Positions 12,994 to 13,831 of a DNA stretch of 13,831 bases are shown here, piece by piece; the first letter of the stretch is position 1, and each line of letters begins with the position of its first letter. The stretch spans positions 1 to 13,831 of the forward strand of contig DDXB01000004.1 in NCBI GenBank assembly GCA_002347405.1, written 5' to 3'. The DNA is from Rhodocyclaceae bacterium UBA2271 (GTDB taxonomy: Bacteria > Pseudomonadota > Gammaproteobacteria > Burkholderiales > Rhodocyclaceae). The notes below the pieces were generated by a model. That model did no database searches. It saw nothing but the letters and a program-made list of their open reading frames with translations, and was not told the DNA's origin. The position numbers and the translations under genes were made by a program.

Positions 12994-13831
12994 ATGACCC
13001 AGGACAAGAAGGAAGAGCGCCTGATTCTCATTGTCAGCGATGACGCCGAAGAAGCGCGCGCCGTGCGCGAGTTGTTGCAGCGCGATTTTGCCAATCTGAC
13101 GAGTGCTGATAGCGATGAAGCCGGCTTGCACCTGTTTCAGGAAAAGTTGCCGGCGGTGCTGATCCTCGTGTTTCAGGAAATGGTGAAATCGGAGCGCTTT
13201 TACCTGATGCTCTACCGCCAGTGCGAGACGATCCGGGAAATTCCGCACCAGACCCTGCTGTTGTGCAAGAGCAATGAATCCGAAGCCGCCTTCACTCTGT
13301 GCCGCACCAAGACTTTTGACGATTACCTGATCAATCGGCCGATGCATGACCCACATCGGCTGCGCTTGGCGGTACATCAGGCACTGGTACGCCAGTCAGG
13401 GCGCTCCGATTCGGCTTCGGTACAACGTCAGCTCTCACACATCGGTACCGACCTGCGCAACCTCGATGCCTTCGTCAGCAAAGCCCTGGAAGGGGGGCAG
13501 GCCCACCATGCCGACTCGCTCAAAGCCTTTCGTGAATTTGGCAACCGGTTGACCAGGGAACTTGATCAATTCGAAAAGCACATGAACAATGCTGCGCAGG
13601 GCGGCGCTGCCAAGGCCATCGAGAATAGCGGTCTGCGCAAACAGTTTGATGAATTACGCCGTGGCCACGTAGCACCCGAAGTGCAGCAGGTGGAAGGCAA
13701 GCTTCAGGAAGTCCAGCAGTGGTCGAAACAATTTGACCAGGATTACCGCGAGCATGTCGTCAAGGTCTCCAGTCATGATTTTCCACCCGCTCAACCTGAG
13801 GTGATGCTGGGCGGTTTCAAGTCCGAAGTGC
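12994..13831 (+). CDS. Degenerate receiver-domain protein with likely coiled-coil extension, partial (C-terminus off window)
   Basis: From ATG 12994 the frame is open to the window end (279 codons). Residues 8-132 fold by pattern as a CheY-like receiver: ERLILIVSDDAEEARAVREL has the acidic pair D16-D17. The phosphorylated Asp should lie at the end of the third strand, where the sequence is PAVLILVFQEM, with V59 in its place. The conserved Lys before the final Pro is missing too (DDYLINRP). Such pseudo-receivers signal without phosphorylation or act as binding modules. Residues about 140-265 are polar, rich in Q, E, K and heptad-like (for example VEGKLQEVQQWSKQFDQDY), suggesting a coiled coil. 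No output domain is seen yet. No strong ribosome site was found, and its link to rnf is only adjacency. Confidence 0.7.
   Translation, partial: MTQDKKEERLILIVSDDAEEARAVRELLQRDFANLTSADSDEAGLHLFQEKLPAVLILVFQEMVKSERFYLMLYRQCETIREIPHQTLLLCKSNESEAAFTLCRTKTFDDYLINRPMHDPHRLRLAVHQALVRQSGRSDSASVQRQLSHIGTDLRNLDAFVSKALEGGQAHHADSLKAFREFGNRLTRELDQFEKHMNNAAQGGAAKAIENSGLRKQFDELRRGHVAPEVQQVEGKLQEVQQWSKQFDQDYREHVVKVSSHDFPPAQPEVMLGGFKSEV

Noticed and set aside
1..13831. CRISPR array, tRNA or rRNA genes, complete insertion sequence, phage genes
   Set aside because: No regularly spaced direct repeats, no tRNA-like cloverleaf or rRNA sequence noticed, and no transposase or integrase frame. The repeats present are short and dispersed.

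Overview
The window comes from a GC-rich proteobacterium. The look of the proteins and of the intergenic repeats suggests a betaproteobacterium, perhaps Rhodocyclales (Accumulibacter/Dechloromonas-like). That is an impression, not a demonstrated assignment. The core is one plus-strand cluster, about 1.65-12.87 kb, holding a complete Rnf (ferredoxin:NAD+ oxidoreductase) gene set with a giant 2-oxoacid:ferredoxin oxidoreductase inside it. The order is rnfB - 1644-aa oxidoreductase - rnfC - rnfD - rnfG - rnfE - rnfA - small Cys-rich membrane protein.

Layout. At 1-148 (minus strand) is the N-terminal part of a DUF2281/VapB-type antitoxin-like protein. From 149 to 631 no gene is convincing; this stretch holds two diverged copies of a repeat unit (249-296 and 358-414) and two small hairpins. 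An EamA/DMT-family permease follows at 632-1552. From 1553 to 1961 lie a sigma70-like promoter (1647-1676) and a hairpin-rich leader of about 280 nt before rnfB. The rnf/oxidoreductase cluster runs from 1962 to 12865. The window ends inside a protein with a degenerate receiver domain and a likely coiled coil (12994 to the end).

How the genes would work together (inference from known families): the homodimeric-type pyruvate/2-oxoacid:ferredoxin oxidoreductase oxidises a 2-oxoacid with CoA and releases low-potential electrons. These pass through its own Fe-S clusters, including an appended C-terminal ferredoxin-like domain, towards RnfB. The membrane complex RnfA/B/C/D/E/G then transfers them to NAD+ while pumping Na+ or H+, or runs in reverse to make reduced ferredoxin. 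RnfD and RnfG carry the Thr of the covalent FMN sites. RnfA and RnfE carry the paired membrane Cys. The small Cys-rich protein next to rnfA looks by architecture like an iron-delivery or assembly factor, comparable to NqrM of Na+-NQR.

The least expected structure is in repeats. (1) A short element with the core AAAGTCGGCGCTGG occurs four times: twice in the non-coding region at the left, once inside the oxidoreductase gene exactly in the linker before its C-terminal ferredoxin domain, and once inside rnfG. Both coding copies are read in the same frame (KVGAG). (2) A collinear element of about 130 nt occurs between the oxidoreductase and rnfC and again between rnfE and rnfA. Its terminal hairpin shows a compensatory base-pair change between copies. 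(3) A C-run/G-run hairpin lies at three junctions of the operon. These could set stoichiometry along the operon or simply be genomic repeat families; the sequence alone does not decide.
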